A DNA stretch of 54,482 bases from Ignavibacteria bacterium RIFOXYB12_FULL_35_14 (GCA_001803045.1 MHAR01000086.1:1-54482), one strand, 5' to 3'. Shown: positions 27,887 through 39,327, counted from the stretch's first letter. Numbers and translations are program-made. Notes: generated by a model from the sequence alone, not told the origin.

Positions 27887-30800
27887 TTATTTGCTTTGAA
27901 CCTTTTCTTCTTCCGTCATTTCTTCAATCGGTTCCTCGGATTTCAGCATAATATTATGATATTTTTTCAATCCGGTACCTGCTGGAATCAAATGCCCCAT
28001 AACAACATTCTCTTTAAGCCCAAGTAAATAATCAACTTTTGCTTCAGTGGCTGCATTTGCAAGCACTTTGGTTGTTTCCTGAAATGATGCGGCTGAAATG
28101 AAGCTTTCTGTCGATAAAGCCGCCTGGGTTATGCCCAATAGTACATGCTCGAAGGTTGCCGGATACCCATCTCTAAACTCAGCTGGTTCTTTAGATTTCT
28201 TTTTTAATTCAGCATTTAATTCTCTAATTTTATTTCGAGGTACAAGTTGACCTTCTTTTAATTTCAAATCACCTTTGTCTGTTATGTATACCATAGACAT
28301 CGTTTTATTATTTTCTTCAATAAATTCTATTCTATCAACAATATCTTCCTCAAGAAATTTAGTATCGCCGGGAGAAACTATTTTAATTTTCTGCAACATC
28401 TGCCGAACAATTACTTCGATGTGCTTATCATTTATTTTTACACCTTGTAAACGATATACATCCTGAATTTCATTTACGAGATATTCTTGAACCGCACTTG
28501 TTCCTTTAATTTTCAAAATGTCATGAGGATTAATTGGCCCATCAGTAATTTTTTCACCGGCAGGTATCTCATCATTTTCTTGAACCAAAATATGTTTACC
28601 CAAAGGAACGTTATATCTTTTTTCATCAGATCCATCCGGAGCAAGAACAATTATCTCACGTGTACCTTTCTTACGTGCACCAAATTTAACCGTTCCTTCA
28701 ATTTCAGAAACAATCGCAGGATCTTGTGGACTTCTTGCTTCAAACAGTTCGGTTACTCTGGGAAGACCACCTGTGATGTCTCTACTCTTTGTAGTTTGCT
28801 TTGAAATTTTAGCTAAGATTGTTCCCGCATCAACAGATTCACCTTCATCAACAGAGAGATAAGCACGTGTTGGAATGTGGAATGTTTTCTTTTCACCATT
28901 TTCGCTTTCAATTAAAATGGATGGCGTGCGATTTTTATCTTTTGAATCTATTACAACTTTTTGTACGTGACCGGTTTGTTCATCAGTAACTTGTTGTAAG
29001 GTTACTCCATCAACAAGATCAACGAACTTTACTTTACCACCCAAATCTGAAAGTATAACGGTATTGTAAGGATCGTGATTATACAATGGAACACGTTTCT
29101 TAACATAGCTTCCATCGCTTACCACTAATTCTGCACCATAGGGAACATCATATTTTTTAATTTGTCGATTGTTCTCGTCAAAAATTCCGATGATGCCACG
29201 TCGTCCTGTAACTACCTTGACTTTACCCATGAAATCTGATTTTTCTACATAAGAGATTTTCTCGAACCTAACAGTTCCCTCAACATTAGTTTCTACTTGC
29301 GACTGACTTGCAATTCGTGAAGATGTACCGCCAAGGTGGAAGGTTCTTAATGTTAGCTGAGTTCCGGGTTCACCGATTGACTGAGCAGCAATGATTCCTA
29401 CTGCCTCACCAATTTCAACAATTTTTCCATTAGTTAGATTTCTACCGTAGCACTTTGCACAAACACCTCTTTTGGATTCACATGTAAGCACTGTTCTGAT
29501 ATATACAGAATCAATATTTGCATCTTCGATTCTCTCTGCGATATCTTCTGTTATCATTTCTCCAGCTTCAATGATTACTTCATCAGTTCTCGGATCAAAC
29601 ACATCTTCTTGAGCAGTTCGGCCGGTAATTCTTTCTGCTAATGGTTCTCTTTCCTGCTCAACATCTTTTAAGGCAGTTACCGGAATACCTAATATTGTTC
29701 CGCAATCAATCTCACTTATGATCACGTCTTGAGAGACGTCAACAAGTCTTCTTGTAAGGTAACCAGCGTCAGCAGTTTTTAAAGCTGTATCGGCAAGGCC
29801 TTTTCGAGCACCGTGGGTGGAAATAAAATACTCAAGTACTGACAAACCTTCTTTGAAGTTAGCTACGATCGGATTTTCGATGATTTCACCTGCTTGCCCC
29901 GAAAGTGTTTTTTGAGGTTTCATCATAAGTCCGCGCATACCAGCAAGCTGACGAACTTGTTCTTGAGAACCTCGAGCACCGGAATCAACCATCATGTGAA
30001 GCGAATTAAAACCATGATTATGTTCTTTAATTTTATCCATTAAAACACGAGCCACATCATTTGTAGTGTGAGTCCAAACATCAATAATTTTATTATATCT
30101 TTCAGCATCAGTAATAACACCTTGCTCATGCTCGTTTAAAATCGATTCAACTTTTTTATTAGCTTTTCCGATAAGATTTTCTTTCTCTTCTGGAATGACC
30201 ATATCTGCATAACTAACTGATAAACCACCGGCTGTTGCATATCTGAATCCTATATCTTTCAAATCATCAAGGAATTTTGCCGTTACTTTATTACCCAGCT
30301 TCATAAACATCTGACCGATGAATCCGCCAAATGTCTTCTTGATGAGAAGCTGGTTGAAATATCCCATTTCTTTAGGTACAATTTGATTAAAAATAATTCT
30401 TCCTACTGTGGTCTCAATCATTTGTGAATCAACACGAACTTTTACTCTTGCATGTAAGCCAACAGCTCTTGAGTTATAAGCAATGATGGCTTCCTCAGTT
30501 GAGCCAAAAACAGTTCCTTCTCCTTTATCACCTTCTCTATATTTAGTAAGATAATAGCATCCTAAGACGATATCTTGGGTCGGAACAACAACCGGGCTTC
30601 CATTTTGAGGTGACAAAATGTTATGGCTGCTTAACATTAGTAATGAAGCTTCTAATTGAGCTTCGTAAGATAATGGTATATGAACAGCCATCTGATCACC
30701 GTCAAAGTCAGCATTGAAAGCCGTACAAACCATTGGGTGTAACTGAATGGCTCTTCCATCAATAAGTACAGGTTGGAATGCCTGAATTCCCAATCTATGA

Positions 30801-32119
30801 AGAGTTGGGGCTCGGTTTAAAAGAACCGGATGTCCGCTAATAATTTTTTCAAGAATATCCCAAATGATTGGATCTTTTCTGTCAACAACTTTTCTTGCAC
30901 TTTTAACAGTTTTATTATGACCTCTATCAAGCAGCTTTCTGATTATAAATGGCTTGAATAATTCAACAGCCATATCCTTTGGCAAACCACATTGATGAAG
31001 CTTTAGCTCAGGTCCAACTACAATTACTGATCTACCAGAATAGTCAACTCTTTTCCCAAGCAAGTTTTGTCTGAATCGACCTTGCTTACCTTTAAGCATA
31101 TCACTTAAAGATTTTAGCGGACGATTGCTATCGCTTCTTACTGCACTGCCTCTTCTTGAGTTATCAAATAAAGCATCAACCGCTTCCTGAAGCATTCTTT
31201 TTTCGTTACGAAGAATTACTTCCGGAGCTTTTATATCAATTAATCTTTTTAAACGATTATTACGAATTATAACTCTTCTATATAAATCATTAAGATCTGA
31301 TGTAGCAAACCGACCTCCTTCGAGCGGAACTAATGGTCTAAGTTCAGGTGGAATTACTGGAATGTAACTAAGAACCATCCATTCAGGACGGTTAGGGACT
31401 TTTCCATCAGTTTCTTTAAATGCTTCGAGAACCCTTAATCGTTTTAAAATATCAGCTTTTTTCTGTTGAGAAGTTTCTTCAGTGAGCTGATCTCTAAGTT
31501 CCTTTGAAACTTTTTCAACATCAATTTTCTTTAAGATTTCCTTAACCGCATCACCGCCAATTCGTGCAACAAATTTTTTCGGATCTTCATTATCAAGCTT
31601 TTCATTTCCGGCAGGCAACGAATTGATTACTTCATAAAATTGATCTTCAGAAATCAAATCATTTTTATTTAAACCTGTTGGACCGGGATTTAACACAATG
31701 TAAGATTCATAATAAATAACCTTTTCAAGCTCTTTTAAGCTTAGTCCAATAATATTACCAATCTTAGATGGCTGTGCGCGGAAAAACCAAATATGCACAA
31801 CCGGAACTGCTAAACCAATGTGGCCCATTCGTTCGCGGCGAACACTTTTCTGTGTAACTTCCACACCGCATCTATCGCAAATGATTCCCTTATAACGAAT
31901 TCGTTTGTACTTACCGCAAAAACATTCCCAATCTCTTGTCGGTCCAAATATTTTCTCGCAGAATAAACCATCCTTTTCGGGTCGATATGATCTGTAATTG
32001 ATGGTTTCAGGTTTTGTTACTTCACCATAAGATCGAGTAAGAATATTATCAGGACTAGCTAAACTAATCGTTAAACTATCGATATCCCGCATTGCATTTT
32101 CTTGAATTCTAAAGGACAT
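27887..32119 (-). CDS. rpoC: DNA-directed RNA polymerase beta-prime subunit
   Basis: Catalytic subunit of RNA polymerase. It is 1410 residues. The N-terminal zinc ligands are C66, C68, C81 and C84; the active-site magnesium loop NADFDGDQ has D471, D473 and D475. The second zinc site is [11 protein letters not shown], and the trigger-loop region [19 protein letters not shown] is present. It follows rpoB by 42 bases with no promoter between. Confidence 0.98.
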   Translation of the reverse strand: MSFRIQENAMRDIDSLTISLASPDNILTRSYGEVTKPETINYRSYRPEKDGLFCEKIFGPTRDWECFCGKYKRIRYKGIICDRCGVEVTQKSVRRERMGHIGLAVPVVHIWFFRAQPSKIGNIIGLSLKELEKVIYYESYIVLNPGPTGLNKNDLISEDQFYEVINSLPAGNEKLDNEDPKKFVARIGGDAVKEILKKIDVEKVSKELRDQLTEETSQQKKADILKRLRVLEAFKETDGKVPNRPEWMVLSYIPVIPPELRPLVPLEGGRFATSDLNDLYRRVIIRNNRLKRLIDIKAPEVILRNEKRMLQEAVDALFDNSRRGSAVRSDSNRPLKSLSDMLKGKQGRFRQNLLGKRVDYSGRSVIVVGPELKLHQCGLPKDMAVELFKPFIIRKLLDRGHNKTVKSARKVVDRKDPIIWDILEKIISGHPVLLNRAPTLHRLGIQAFQPVLIDGRAIQLHPMVCTAFNADFDGDQMAVHIPLSYEAQLEASLLMLSSHNILSPQNGSPVVVPTQDIVLGCYYLTKYREGDKGEGTVFGSTEEAIIAYNSRAVGLHARVKVRVDSQMIETTVGRIIFNQIVPKEMGYFNQLLIKKTFGGFIGQMFMKLGNKVTAKFLDDLKDIGFRYATAGGLSVSYADMVIPEEKENLIGKANKKVESILNEHEQGVITDAERYNKIIDVWTHTTNDVARVLMDKIKEHNHGFNSLHMMVDSGARGSQEQVRQLAGMRGLMMKPQKTLSGQAGEIIENPIVANFKEGLSVLEYFISTHGARKGLADTALKTADAGYLTRRLVDVSQDVIISEIDCGTILGIPVTALKDVEQEREPLAERITGRTAQEDVFDPRTDEVIIEAGEMITEDIAERIEDANIDSVYIRTVLTCESKRGVCAKCYGRNLTNGKIVEIGEAVGIIAAQSIGEPGTQLTLRTFHLGGTSSRIASQSQVETNVEGTVRFEKISYVEKSDFMGKVKVVTGRRGIIGIFDENNRQIKKYDVPYGAELVVSDGSYVKKRVPLYNHDPYNTVILSDLGGKVKFVDLVDGVTLQQVTDEQTGHVQKVVIDSKDKNRTPSILIESENGEKKTFHIPTRAYLSVDEGESVDAGTILAKISKQTTKSRDITGGLPRVTELFEARSPQDPAIVSEIEGTVKFGARKKGTREIIVLAPDGSDEKRYNVPLGKHILVQENDEIPAGEKITDGPINPHDILKIKGTSAVQEYLVNEIQDVYRLQGVKINDKHIEVIVRQMLQKIKIVSPGDTKFLEEDIVDRIEFIEENNKTMSMVYITDKGDLKLKEGQLVPRNKIRELNAELKKKSKEPAEFRDGYPATFEHVLLGITQAALSTESFISAASFQETTKVLANAATEAKVDYLLGLKENVVMGHLIPAGTGLKKYHNIMLKSEEPIEEMTEEEKVQSK

Positions 32120-32161
32120 TTTATTGTCTCCTAATTTCTAATTATAATTATTCTTATTGTT

Positions 32162-35100
32162 TTAATTTATTTTAACCTCAAGGCCTAATCCTTGAAGCTC
32201 TTTTATTAAAACATTGAACGATTCCGGAATATTTGGTTCCATTAAATTTTCACCTTTTACGATTGCCTCATAAACTTTTGCACGCCCGGCAACGTCATCG
32301 CTTTTTACCGTTAAAATTTCCTGAAGTATATGAGCCGCTCCGTAACCTTCTAGCGCCCAAACTTCCATTTCACCAAATCTTTGACCACCGAATTGTGCTT
32401 TACCGCCGAGTGGCTGCTGGGTGATTAACGAGTAGGGTCCAATTGAACGTGCGTGAATTTTATCATCAACAAGGTGGCTAAGCTTTAACATGTAAATGTA
32501 CCCGCATGTTACTTTTTGATGGAATTTATCACCGCTGCGTCCATCGTAAAGTTCAGTTTTACTGCCGTGTTCTAAGCCGGCTTTATCCAGCCACTCATCT
32601 ACATCTTCGATTTTTGCTCCGTCGAAAATTGCAGTGGAAAAACGCAAGCCTAATTTTTTACCAACCCAGCCAAGTGCAGTTTCATACAACTGACCGAGGT
32701 TCATTCTTGATGGTACTCCAAGAGGATTAAGCACAATATCAACAGGAGTTCCATCCGGTAAGAACGGCATTTCCTCAACAGGAACAATTTTGGCAACGAC
32801 ACCTTTGTTACCATGTCTACCAGCCATTTTATCACCGACGGACACTTTCCTCTTTTTGGCAACATAAACTTTTGCTAATTGAACTATACCGGGAGGCAGT
32901 TCATCACCACTAGTGATTTTAACTTTCTCACGTTTGAATTCCTCTTCAAGATCAGCAAGTACATCAAAATAATTCTTGTAAAGAGTATTAATATGATGGT
33001 TTGTTCTTTTCGAATCTACCCATTCTAAGGTGTAATCGAGCTTCGTAACATCTTCCATAGAAGAGAATGTAGTATCCTTCAACATCGTACCACTTCTAAG
33101 AACAACACTGCCATCCAAATCTCTAATTCCTGCTGAAGTCATTCCTTCAGTAAGCTTGGTTAGCTTTTCAATTAATTTTTCATAATGATTTTTCAAAGCA
33201 AGCTTATGTTCATGTTCAAGATGATCAAGCTGCTTTTTCTCGATCTTCTTGGATTCGTTATCCTTCTTTTTTCTACTAAACAATCTTGTTTTAATTACGA
33301 CACCTTTTAATCCTGGAGGAGCTTTCAAGGAAGCATCTTTAACATCACCGGCTTTATCTCCGAAGATGGCACGTAAAAGTTTTTCTTCAGGAGTAGGATC
33401 GGTTTCGCCTTTAGGGGTAATCTTACCAATTAAGATATCACCTTCTTTTACTTCAGCACCTTCGCGAATAATACCATATTCATCAAGATTTTTTACGGAC
33501 TCTTCACTTACATTGGGAATTTCACGAGTTAATTCCTCTTCACCGCGTTTTGTTTCGCGCACTTGAAGCTCAAATTCTTCAATGTGAATTGATGTATATG
33601 CATCATCACTAACAAGTTTTTCGCTAAGAATAATAGCATCTTCAAAATTGTAACCTCGCCATGGCATGAATGCAACTAACACGTTGCGACCTAATGCAAG
33701 TTCACCGCCATCTGTTGCACTACCATCAGCAAGAGCATCTCCTTTAACAATTTTTTGTTTCTCTTTAACTAACGGAATTTGATTAACACATGTTTCCTGG
33801 TTAGTTCCATGGAATTTATTGAGCTTGTAAACAACTCTTTTTACATCGTTAAATGTTGTAATAGCTTCTATACTATTTGGATTAATATCATATTTAACCA
33901 CAATTTGATTTGCGTCCACATAATCAATAACTCCATCACCCTCAGCAACAAGTACGGCACGCGAATCATAAGCAACCTTTCTCTCTAATCCGGTTCCTAC
34001 GATAGGAGCTTCGGGACGAAGCAATGGCACTGCTTGCCGCTGCATGTTTGAACCCATCAATGCGCGGTTAGCATCATCATGCTCGAGAAATGGAATTAAA
34101 GCGGCTGCCGCACTTACAATTTGCGCGGGAGCAACATCCATGTACTGAATATTTTCTGGTGTAGAGATAGGAAATTCACCTTTAAATCTGCATTTAACTC
34201 GCTCATTTAGAAATTTTGATTGCTCTGTAAGAGGAGCATTTGCTTGAGCGATTGTATGATAATCTTCCTGTTCAGCAGTTAGATATTCAACTTCATTGGT
34301 TACTTTACCCTTTAATACTTTGCGATATGGTGTTTCGATAAATCCATAACGGTTTACTCTGCCATAAATTGTAAGTGATGAAATCAACCCGATGTTTGGT
34401 CCTTCGGGAGTTTCAATTGGGCAAAGTCTTCCATAGTGAGTATAATGAACGTCACGTACTTCAAAGCCAGCACGTTCTCTTGTCAATCCACCAGGTCCTA
34501 ATGCGGACATTCTTCTTTTATGAGTAAGTTCTGCAAGAGGATTGGTTTGATCCATAAATTGTGATAGCTGATTTGTTCCGAAGAAAGCATTAACAACACT
34601 GCTGATTGTTCTTGCATTCACAAGATCTTGTGGTGTAAAACTTTCGGTATCACGCATGTTCATACGTTCTTTTATGGTTCTAGCCATTCTTGCCATGCCA
34701 ATATTAAACTGCTGAGCAAGCTGTTCGCCAACTGTTCGTATTCTTCTATTTCCCAGATGATCGATATCATCCATCGACTCATCACCGGCTTTTAATTTTA
34801 TGATGTGTCTCATTATTTCGATAATATCCTGCGGTGTTAGAACAGTGATGTTCTCTGGAATTTGCAATTTCAATTTATCATTCATTCTATGACGACCAAC
34901 TTCACCTAAATCGTATCGTTTATCATTAAAGAATAATTTTTCAATTAAAAGTCTAGCTGTTTCTGTATCTGGCGCTTCGCCCGATCTTAATTGTCTATAT
35001 ATCGAAAGAAGGGCTTCCTCTTTGGTTCTTGCTGTATCTTTTCTTAAAGTGTTTAAGATTAAATCTTGTTCAACAAGTCCATCTGTTTTCACTAATTTAA

Positions 35101-35926
35101 TTTTATCAACTTCCGTTTCTTTAATTCGCTCAAGATCTTTTTCACTTAGAACACTGTCTTTGGTTAGAAAAATTTCACCGGTCGAAGTATCAAACACATC
35201 GCTGGCAATAGTTCTTCCAAGATATTTATCGAGCTTAACTCTATTAACATCTATGTCTTCTACTAAATCGAATAATCCTAAAATTTGTTCATCAGAAGCA
35301 TAATCTAAGGCACGCAGCAATGTGGTTGCAGGGAATTTCTTCCTGCGATCAATATAAACAAACATCACATGGTTGATATCGGTAGCAAATTCAACCCACG
35401 AACCTCTTAATGGAATAATTCTGGCAGAGTAAATTGGTGTACCATTTGGGTGAACAGTCTGTGAGAATGCAACACCAGGTGAACGATGCAATTGAGAAAC
35501 TACTACTCTCTCCGCCCCATTTATAATAAATGTAGCTTGATCGGTCATGTAGGGAAGATTTCCCAAATAAACTTCCTGCTCCACAGTATTTACAAATTCT
35601 TCTGTCTCAGGGTCTTTAGTTGAAAGTCTTAATTTTGCTTTCAATGGAGTGGCAAAAGTTAATCCTCTTTCAAGACACTCCACTATGGAATAACGTGGTT
35701 TCTCAACATAATATTCTAAAAAATCTAATCTGTAATTTTCCTTATTATCAAAAATTGGAAAATTACCAATAAAGACTTGCTGCAAACCTTTGTTTTCTCT
35801 TTTTGAAGGAGGAGTTTGTAACTGAACGAAATCTTCAAAAGAATCTGTTTGAATGCCAAGCAAATCGGGCGCTTCCAAGACGCTCTTGATTTTGCTAAAT
35901 GAAATTCTATTATTGTTGTTGTTCAA
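32162..35926 (-). CDS. rpoB: DNA-directed RNA polymerase beta subunit
   Basis: Beta subunit of RNA polymerase. The rifampicin-binding segment reads FFGTNQLSQFMDQTNPLAEL with HKRRMSALGPGG, all in the sensitive form. The C-terminus has KMAGRHGNKGVVAKI and GGKAQFGGQRFGEMEVWALE. The frame is open to 35950, but a TTG at 35926 with GGAGG six bases upstream is the better start, giving 1254 residues beginning with a run of asparagines. Confidence 0.97.
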   Translation of the reverse strand: MNNNNNRISFSKIKSVLEAPDLLGIQTDSFEDFVQLQTPPSKRENKGLQQVFIGNFPIFDNKENYRLDFLEYYVEKPRYSIVECLERGLTFATPLKAKLRLSTKDPETEEFVNTVEQEVYLGNLPYMTDQATFIINGAERVVVSQLHRSPGVAFSQTVHPNGTPIYSARIIPLRGSWVEFATDINHVMFVYIDRRKKFPATTLLRALDYASDEQILGLFDLVEDIDVNRVKLDKYLGRTIASDVFDTSTGEIFLTKDSVLSEKDLERIKETEVDKIKLVKTDGLVEQDLILNTLRKDTARTKEEALLSIYRQLRSGEAPDTETARLLIEKLFFNDKRYDLGEVGRHRMNDKLKLQIPENITVLTPQDIIEIMRHIIKLKAGDESMDDIDHLGNRRIRTVGEQLAQQFNIGMARMARTIKERMNMRDTESFTPQDLVNARTISSVVNAFFGTNQLSQFMDQTNPLAELTHKRRMSALGPGGLTRERAGFEVRDVHYTHYGRLCPIETPEGPNIGLISSLTIYGRVNRYGFIETPYRKVLKGKVTNEVEYLTAEQEDYHTIAQANAPLTEQSKFLNERVKCRFKGEFPISTPENIQYMDVAPAQIVSAAAALIPFLEHDDANRALMGSNMQRQAVPLLRPEAPIVGTGLERKVAYDSRAVLVAEGDGVIDYVDANQIVVKYDINPNSIEAITTFNDVKRVVYKLNKFHGTNQETCVNQIPLVKEKQKIVKGDALADGSATDGGELALGRNVLVAFMPWRGYNFEDAIILSEKLVSDDAYTSIHIEEFELQVRETKRGEEELTREIPNVSEESVKNLDEYGIIREGAEVKEGDILIGKITPKGETDPTPEEKLLRAIFGDKAGDVKDASLKAPPGLKGVVIKTRLFSRKKKDNESKKIEKKQLDHLEHEHKLALKNHYEKLIEKLTKLTEGMTSAGIRDLDGSVVLRSGTMLKDTTFSSMEDVTKLDYTLEWVDSKRTNHHINTLYKNYFDVLADLEEEFKREKVKITSGDELPPGIVQLAKVYVAKKRKVSVGDKMAGRHGNKGVVAKIVPVEEMPFLPDGTPVDIVLNPLGVPSRMNLGQLYETALGWVGKKLGLRFSTAIFDGAKIEDVDEWLDKAGLEHGSKTELYDGRSGDKFHQKVTCGYIYMLKLSHLVDDKIHARSIGPYSLITQQPLGGKAQFGGQRFGEMEVWALEGYGAAHILQEILTVKSDDVAGRAKVYEAIVKGENLMEPNIPESFNVLIKELQGLGLEVKIN

Positions 35927-36000
35927 CTTGTTCCTCCGGTTAAAATTCAATTTTTTTATTCGATTTCAAGCGATAATTCACAATATTCTAAAATGCAAAA

Positions 36001-36030
36001 GCGATAAGACGGAAAAATCCGCCTTATCAC
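36001..36030 (-). terminator. Hairpin between rplL and rpoB, probable attenuator
   Basis: The minus strand forms GTGATAAGGCGGA / TCCGTCTTATCGC, a stem of about 12-13 pairs with G-T wobbles, followed by CTTTTGC. It lies in the 134 bases before rpoB, where E. coli has its partial rplL-rpoB terminator. It likely lets part of the transcripts end after rplL, tuning polymerase subunits against ribosomal proteins. Confidence 0.7.
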
Positions 36031-36060
36031 TTTAAAAAGAAATCTTTTATAATTCTTTAA

Positions 36061-36438
36061 TTATTTTACAGTTACGGTAGCACCGGCGTCTTCAAATTCT
36101 TTTTTAAGCTTTTCAGCTTCGTCCTTTGAGATGCCTTCTTTAACAGTTTTTGGTGCTGCATCAACTAAATCTTTAGCTTCCTTAAGCCCTAATCCTGTAT
36201 GAGCTCTAACGACTTTAATTACGTTAATTTTCTTCTCACCAGATGATTGAAGAATAACATCAAATTCGGTTTTTTCTTCAACTGGCGCAGCTGTTGCAGG
36301 TGCGCCTCCACCAGCCATCATAACGGGTGCGGCTGCAGTAACACCAAATTCCTTCTCGAGAGCAGTTTTCAATTCGGCAGCTTCGAGCAATGTAAGTTCT
36401 TTGATTTTTTCAACAAGTGCAGAAACTTTATCGGACAT
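36061..36438 (-). CDS. rplL: 50S ribosomal protein L7/L12
   Basis: Stalk protein that recruits translation GTPases. It is 125 residues: N-terminal dimer helices, a Gly/Ala/Pro hinge ([17 protein letters not shown]) and the C-terminal domain with [20 protein letters not shown]. It follows rplJ by 38 bases. Confidence 0.98.
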   Translation of the reverse strand: MSDKVSALVEKIKELTLLEAAELKTALEKEFGVTAAAPVMMAGGGAPATAAPVEEKTEFDVILQSSGEKKINVIKVVRAHTGLGLKEAKDLVDAAPKTVKEGISKDEAEKLKKEFEDAGATVTVK

Positions 36439-36476
36439 TTTTAGTTCTCCTAATTATTTTTTTTCTAAACAAATTT

Positions 36477-36998
36477 TTAAGCTGCTTCTCTTTGGGAAAT
36501 CTGATCAACGACGTTAACCAAATCTCTAAATACAGCATTGATAGTCCCAACAATTCCTGAAGCGGGAGAATTGAGACTTCCTAAAATACCTGCTATTATT
36601 TCTTCTTTTGATGAAAGAGTCGCCAATTCCGATAATCTTGAACCATCGTAGAATTGACTTTCTATATAACAAGCTTTCAGTTCAAACTTCTTGGAAGCTT
36701 CAAAATATTTTTTGATGATTTTTGCCGGAGCAACGGGATTACCTGAAGCAAAGGCATATCCTGTCATTCCAGTAAGATAATCTCCAAGCTTTTCGTACTT
36801 ACCTGATTCCTTAAGAGCGCTTTCAAACAAAGTATTTTTAATTACTTTATAAGTAACACCTTCTTTTCGCAATTCGTTTCTGAGAGTTGTAATTTCAGAA
36901 ACTGGAATTCCGCTGTAATTAGTTAAATAGAGAGCAGAAGAACCATCAATCAATTCACGAACTTCCGAGATTATTTCGGACTTTTCGTTTTTATTCAT
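36477..36998 (-). CDS. rplJ: 50S ribosomal protein L10
   Basis: Base of the ribosomal stalk; holds L7/L12 dimers through its C-terminal helix. It is 173 residues with LYLTNYSGIPVSEITTLRNE and VIKNTLFESALKESG. A short hairpin stands before it and could belong to an autoregulatory leader. Confidence 0.97.
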   Translation of the reverse strand: MNKNEKSEIISEVRELIDGSSALYLTNYSGIPVSEITTLRNELRKEGVTYKVIKNTLFESALKESGKYEKLGDYLTGMTGYAFASGNPVAPAKIIKKYFEASKKFELKACYIESQFYDGSRLSELATLSSKEEIIAGILGSLNSPASGIVGTINAVFRDLVNVVDQISQREAA

Positions 36999-37021
36999 TT
37001 TACTCCTATACCTTTTAATTT

Positions 37022-37036
37022 AATCCCAGTGGGATT
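37022..37036 (-). promoter_or_regulatory. Small hairpin in the rplA-rplJ spacer
   Basis: AATCCC-ACT-GGGATT on the minus strand, 24 bases before the rplJ start. L10 proteins commonly bind a leader RNA in this spacer to control their own synthesis. The known L10-leader shape was not recognised in full, so the role is a guess. Confidence 0.3.
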
Positions 37037-37071
37037 AGAAGCATTGTTACAGAGTGCGTAAACTTTTTAAT

Positions 37072-37767
37072 TTAATGAAGTGCAATTTCATCTTTGGTGA
37101 TCTTAAGTCCCGGTCCCATTGTACTTGTAAGGAAAAGGCTCTTTACATATTGCCCTTTGGCCGAAGATGGTTTTAATTTGACAATAGTGTTTAAGAAAGC
37201 TCGAACATTTTCAGCTAATTTTTCATTTTCAAAATTTAATTTACCGAGCGATGCATGAACAATACCAGCTTTCTCAACTCGGAATTCTATCTTACCGGCT
37301 TTTACTTCTTTAACCGCATTAGCAACATCCATTGTTACTGTTCCGCTTTTAGGATTTGGCATGAGACCCTTCGGCCCAAGAACTTTACCTAATTTTCCTA
37401 ACTCACCCATTGAATCCGGAGTGGCAACAATAACATCAACATCTGCCCAGCCGGTTTTTATTTTCTCAAGATAATCCTCAAACCCTGCGTGATCTGCACC
37501 GGCATCTAAAGCTTCTTGAGCTTTTGATCCCTTTGCAATAACTAAAACTCTGACCTGCTTACCGGTACCGTTCGGCAATGATACTGTTCCTCTTATCATT
37601 TGATCGGCATGACGAGGATCAACTCCTAGTCGAATTGCAACATCAAGTGATTCTGCAAACTTAACTTTGGAATTATCTTTAATAATTTTAATGGCCTCAG
37701 AAATAGAATACTCTTTATTCTTATCGAAGCTTTTTTCAATTTCTTTGTTTCTTTTTGTAGTAATCAT
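37072..37767 (-). CDS. rplA: 50S ribosomal protein L1
   Basis: Mobile stalk protein at the E site and, in many bacteria, a repressor of rplK-rplA. It is 231 residues with [36 protein letters not shown] and a C-terminal [20 protein letters not shown]. It follows rplK by 27 bases. Confidence 0.98.
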   Translation of the reverse strand: MITTKRNKEIEKSFDKNKEYSISEAIKIIKDNSKVKFAESLDVAIRLGVDPRHADQMIRGTVSLPNGTGKQVRVLVIAKGSKAQEALDAGADHAGFEDYLEKIKTGWADVDVIVATPDSMGELGKLGKVLGPKGLMPNPKSGTVTMDVANAVKEVKAGKIEFRVEKAGIVHASLGKLNFENEKLAENVRAFLNTIVKLKPSSAKGQYVKSLFLTSTMGPGLKITKDEIALH

Positions 37768-37794
37768 TATTCCCTCTAATCTTTTTTATCGCAA

Positions 37795-38220
37795 TTATTC
37801 TTCTACGGTAATTCCCATACTTCTTGCAGTTCCAGAGACCATACTCATCGCATGATCAATATCGTTTGCATTAAGATCAGGCATTTTTAATTGTGCGATT
37901 TCCTTCACTTGTGTTTTAGAAACTTTACCGACTTTTGTTCGATGCGATTCTGCCGAGCCTTTTTCAAGCTTTGCTGCTTTTAACAATAATACCGCTGCAG
38001 GAGGAGTTTTTGTTATAAAAGTAAATGATTTATCAGAAAACACAGTAATTACAACAGGAATTATCAAACCTTCTTTGTCATTAGTTCGGGCATTAAATTG
38101 CTTACAGAACTCCATAATGTTCACACCTTTTTGACCAAGTGCGGGGCCAACTGGTGGTGATGGATTTGCTTTACCCGCGGGGATTTGTAATTTGATGAAG
38201 CCAGTTATTTTTTTTGCCAT
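37795..38220 (-). CDS. rplK: 50S ribosomal protein L11
   Basis: Factor-binding-centre protein and the site of thiostrepton action. It is 141 residues with [20 protein letters not shown] and the C-terminal [10 protein letters not shown]. Length is exactly typical. It follows nusG by 19 bases. Confidence 0.98.
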   Translation of the reverse strand: MAKKITGFIKLQIPAGKANPSPPVGPALGQKGVNIMEFCKQFNARTNDKEGLIIPVVITVFSDKSFTFITKTPPAAVLLLKAAKLEKGSAESHRTKVGKVSKTQVKEIAQLKMPDLNANDIDHAMSMVSGTARSMGITVEE

Positions 38221-38239
38221 TTGTTTACCTATTAAATTT

Positions 38240-38785
38240 TTACTTCTCTAGCTCTGCTTGAACAAAGTCGATTTCAACAGGAGTTTTTCTTCCAAAAATT
38301 GAAACCATTACCTTAATTTTCATTTTCTCTTCATTTACTTCTTGAACAGTTCCACTGAAGTTGTTGAATGGACCATCGATTATCTTAACCAGATCACCGG
38401 TTCTGAAGATGGTTTCCATTCTTTCGTCGCCCTCTTCTTGAGTAATTCTGCCCACGATGCGTTTAACTTCATCTGGCTGCAGCGGATTTGGATTATTCTT
38501 ATTTCCCAAAAAACCCATGACAGAAGGAGTGTTAAGAATAAATTCCTTTACTTGATTATTTAATTCGGCATGAACCAAAATATATCCTGGAAAGAAATTT
38601 TTAGTCTTGCTTTTTTTCTTTCCATCTTTTACTTCAAAAACTTTTTCAGTTGGTACAAGAATATCTTGAATTTTAACTCTAATTTTTTCGTTATCAATTA
38701 ATTCAGATTCAAGAAAACTTTTAACTTTGATTTCATGACCGGAATAAGTTCTAACAACATACCATCTAAATTCGAGCTGGCTCAT
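38240..38785 (-). CDS. nusG: Transcription termination/antitermination factor NusG
   Basis: Elongation factor that binds RNA polymerase and, in many bacteria, Rho or S10. It is 181 residues with an NGN domain ([32 protein letters not shown]) and a C-terminal KOW domain ([20 protein letters not shown]). It starts 3 bases after secE. Confidence 0.97.
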   Translation of the reverse strand: MSQLEFRWYVVRTYSGHEIKVKSFLESELIDNEKIRVKIQDILVPTEKVFEVKDGKKKSKTKNFFPGYILVHAELNNQVKEFILNTPSVMGFLGNKNNPNPLQPDEVKRIVGRITQEEGDERMETIFRTGDLVKIIDGPFNNFSGTVQEVNEEKMKIKVMVSIFGRKTPVEIDFVQAELEK

Positions 38786-38788
38786 GAG

Positions 38789-38971
38789 CTAGAAAATTCC
38801 TCTGAAAATTGCAGTAACACCCATATCTATTATATACGTAAATGCAGCTAGAATCAAACAAACAATTATTACAATTGCAGTAGATTCTTTAAGCTCTTCT
38901 TTTGTTGGCCAGGTAACTTTTTTCATTTCCTTGACCACATCATTAACAAAATTGATTATCTTTTCTTTCAT
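38789..38971 (-). CDS. secE: Preprotein translocase subunit SecE
   Basis: Small clamp subunit of the SecYEG channel. It is 60 residues from the ATG at 38971: an amphipathic helix with VVKEMKKVTWPTKEEL, then one transmembrane helix TAIVIIVCLILAAFTYII. The frame is open further upstream, but that part overlaps tRNA-Trp and is not coding. Confidence 0.95.
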   Translation of the reverse strand: MKEKIINFVNDVVKEMKKVTWPTKEELKESTAIVIIVCLILAAFTYIIDMGVTAIFRGIF

Positions 38972-39004
38972 TTCAATCAAATAGTATTTAGTTCTAAAAT
39001 CGAG

Positions 39005-39078
39005 CACGTCAGGAGGGACTCGAACCCCCAACCTGCGGTTTTGGAGACCGCTGCTCTAGCCAATTGAGCTACTGACGT
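39005..39078 (-). tRNA. tRNA-Trp (anticodon CCA)
   Basis: Minus-strand cloverleaf with acceptor ACGTCAG/CTGACGT, anticodon stem GCGGT/ACCGC around loop CTCCAAA, and discriminator G. It lies directly before secE, a very common bacterial arrangement. CCA is not encoded. Confidence 0.97.
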
Positions 39079-39085
39079 AGCTGAA

Positions 39086-39235
39086 TTATTTGGTTTCCTT
39101 ATGTATTGTATGCTTTTTATCCCAGCGGCAATATTTTTTAAATTCAACTCGACCAGCGTGAAGTCTTTTATTCTTTGTTGTTGAATAATTTCTTCTTTTG
39201 CATTCCGTACATTCTAGTGTGATAATATCTCTCAT
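39086..39235 (-). CDS. rpmG: 50S ribosomal protein L33
   Basis: Small large-subunit protein of 49 residues, beginning [17 protein letters not shown] and ending [17 protein letters not shown]. The first CxxC pair of the zinc ribbon is intact, but the second keeps only one cysteine (CRWD where CxxC is usual), so zinc binding may be lost or completed by another residue. It sits between tRNA-Thr and tRNA-Trp, 7 bases from the latter. Confidence 0.93.
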   Translation of the reverse strand: MRDIITLECTECKRRNYSTTKNKRLHAGRVEFKKYCRWDKKHTIHKETK

Positions 39236-39254
39236 AATTTTTTTCCTAAGTTTG

Positions 39255-39327
39255 AGCTGACGACCGGGATTGAACCGGTGACCTCATCCTTACCAAGGAT
39301 GTGCTCTACCAACTGAGCTACGTCAGC
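39255..39327 (-). tRNA. tRNA-Thr (anticodon GGT)
   Basis: Minus-strand cloverleaf: acceptor GCTGACG/CGTCAGC, anticodon stem CATCC/GGATG with loop TTGGTAA, T arm around TTCAATC. Third tRNA of the Tyr-Gly-Thr run; CCA is not encoded. Confidence 0.96.

Noticed and set aside
38972-39031. Longer SecE reading frame starting at 39031
   Set aside because: The extra 20 codons lie within tRNA-Trp; SecE homology begins at the ATG at 38971.
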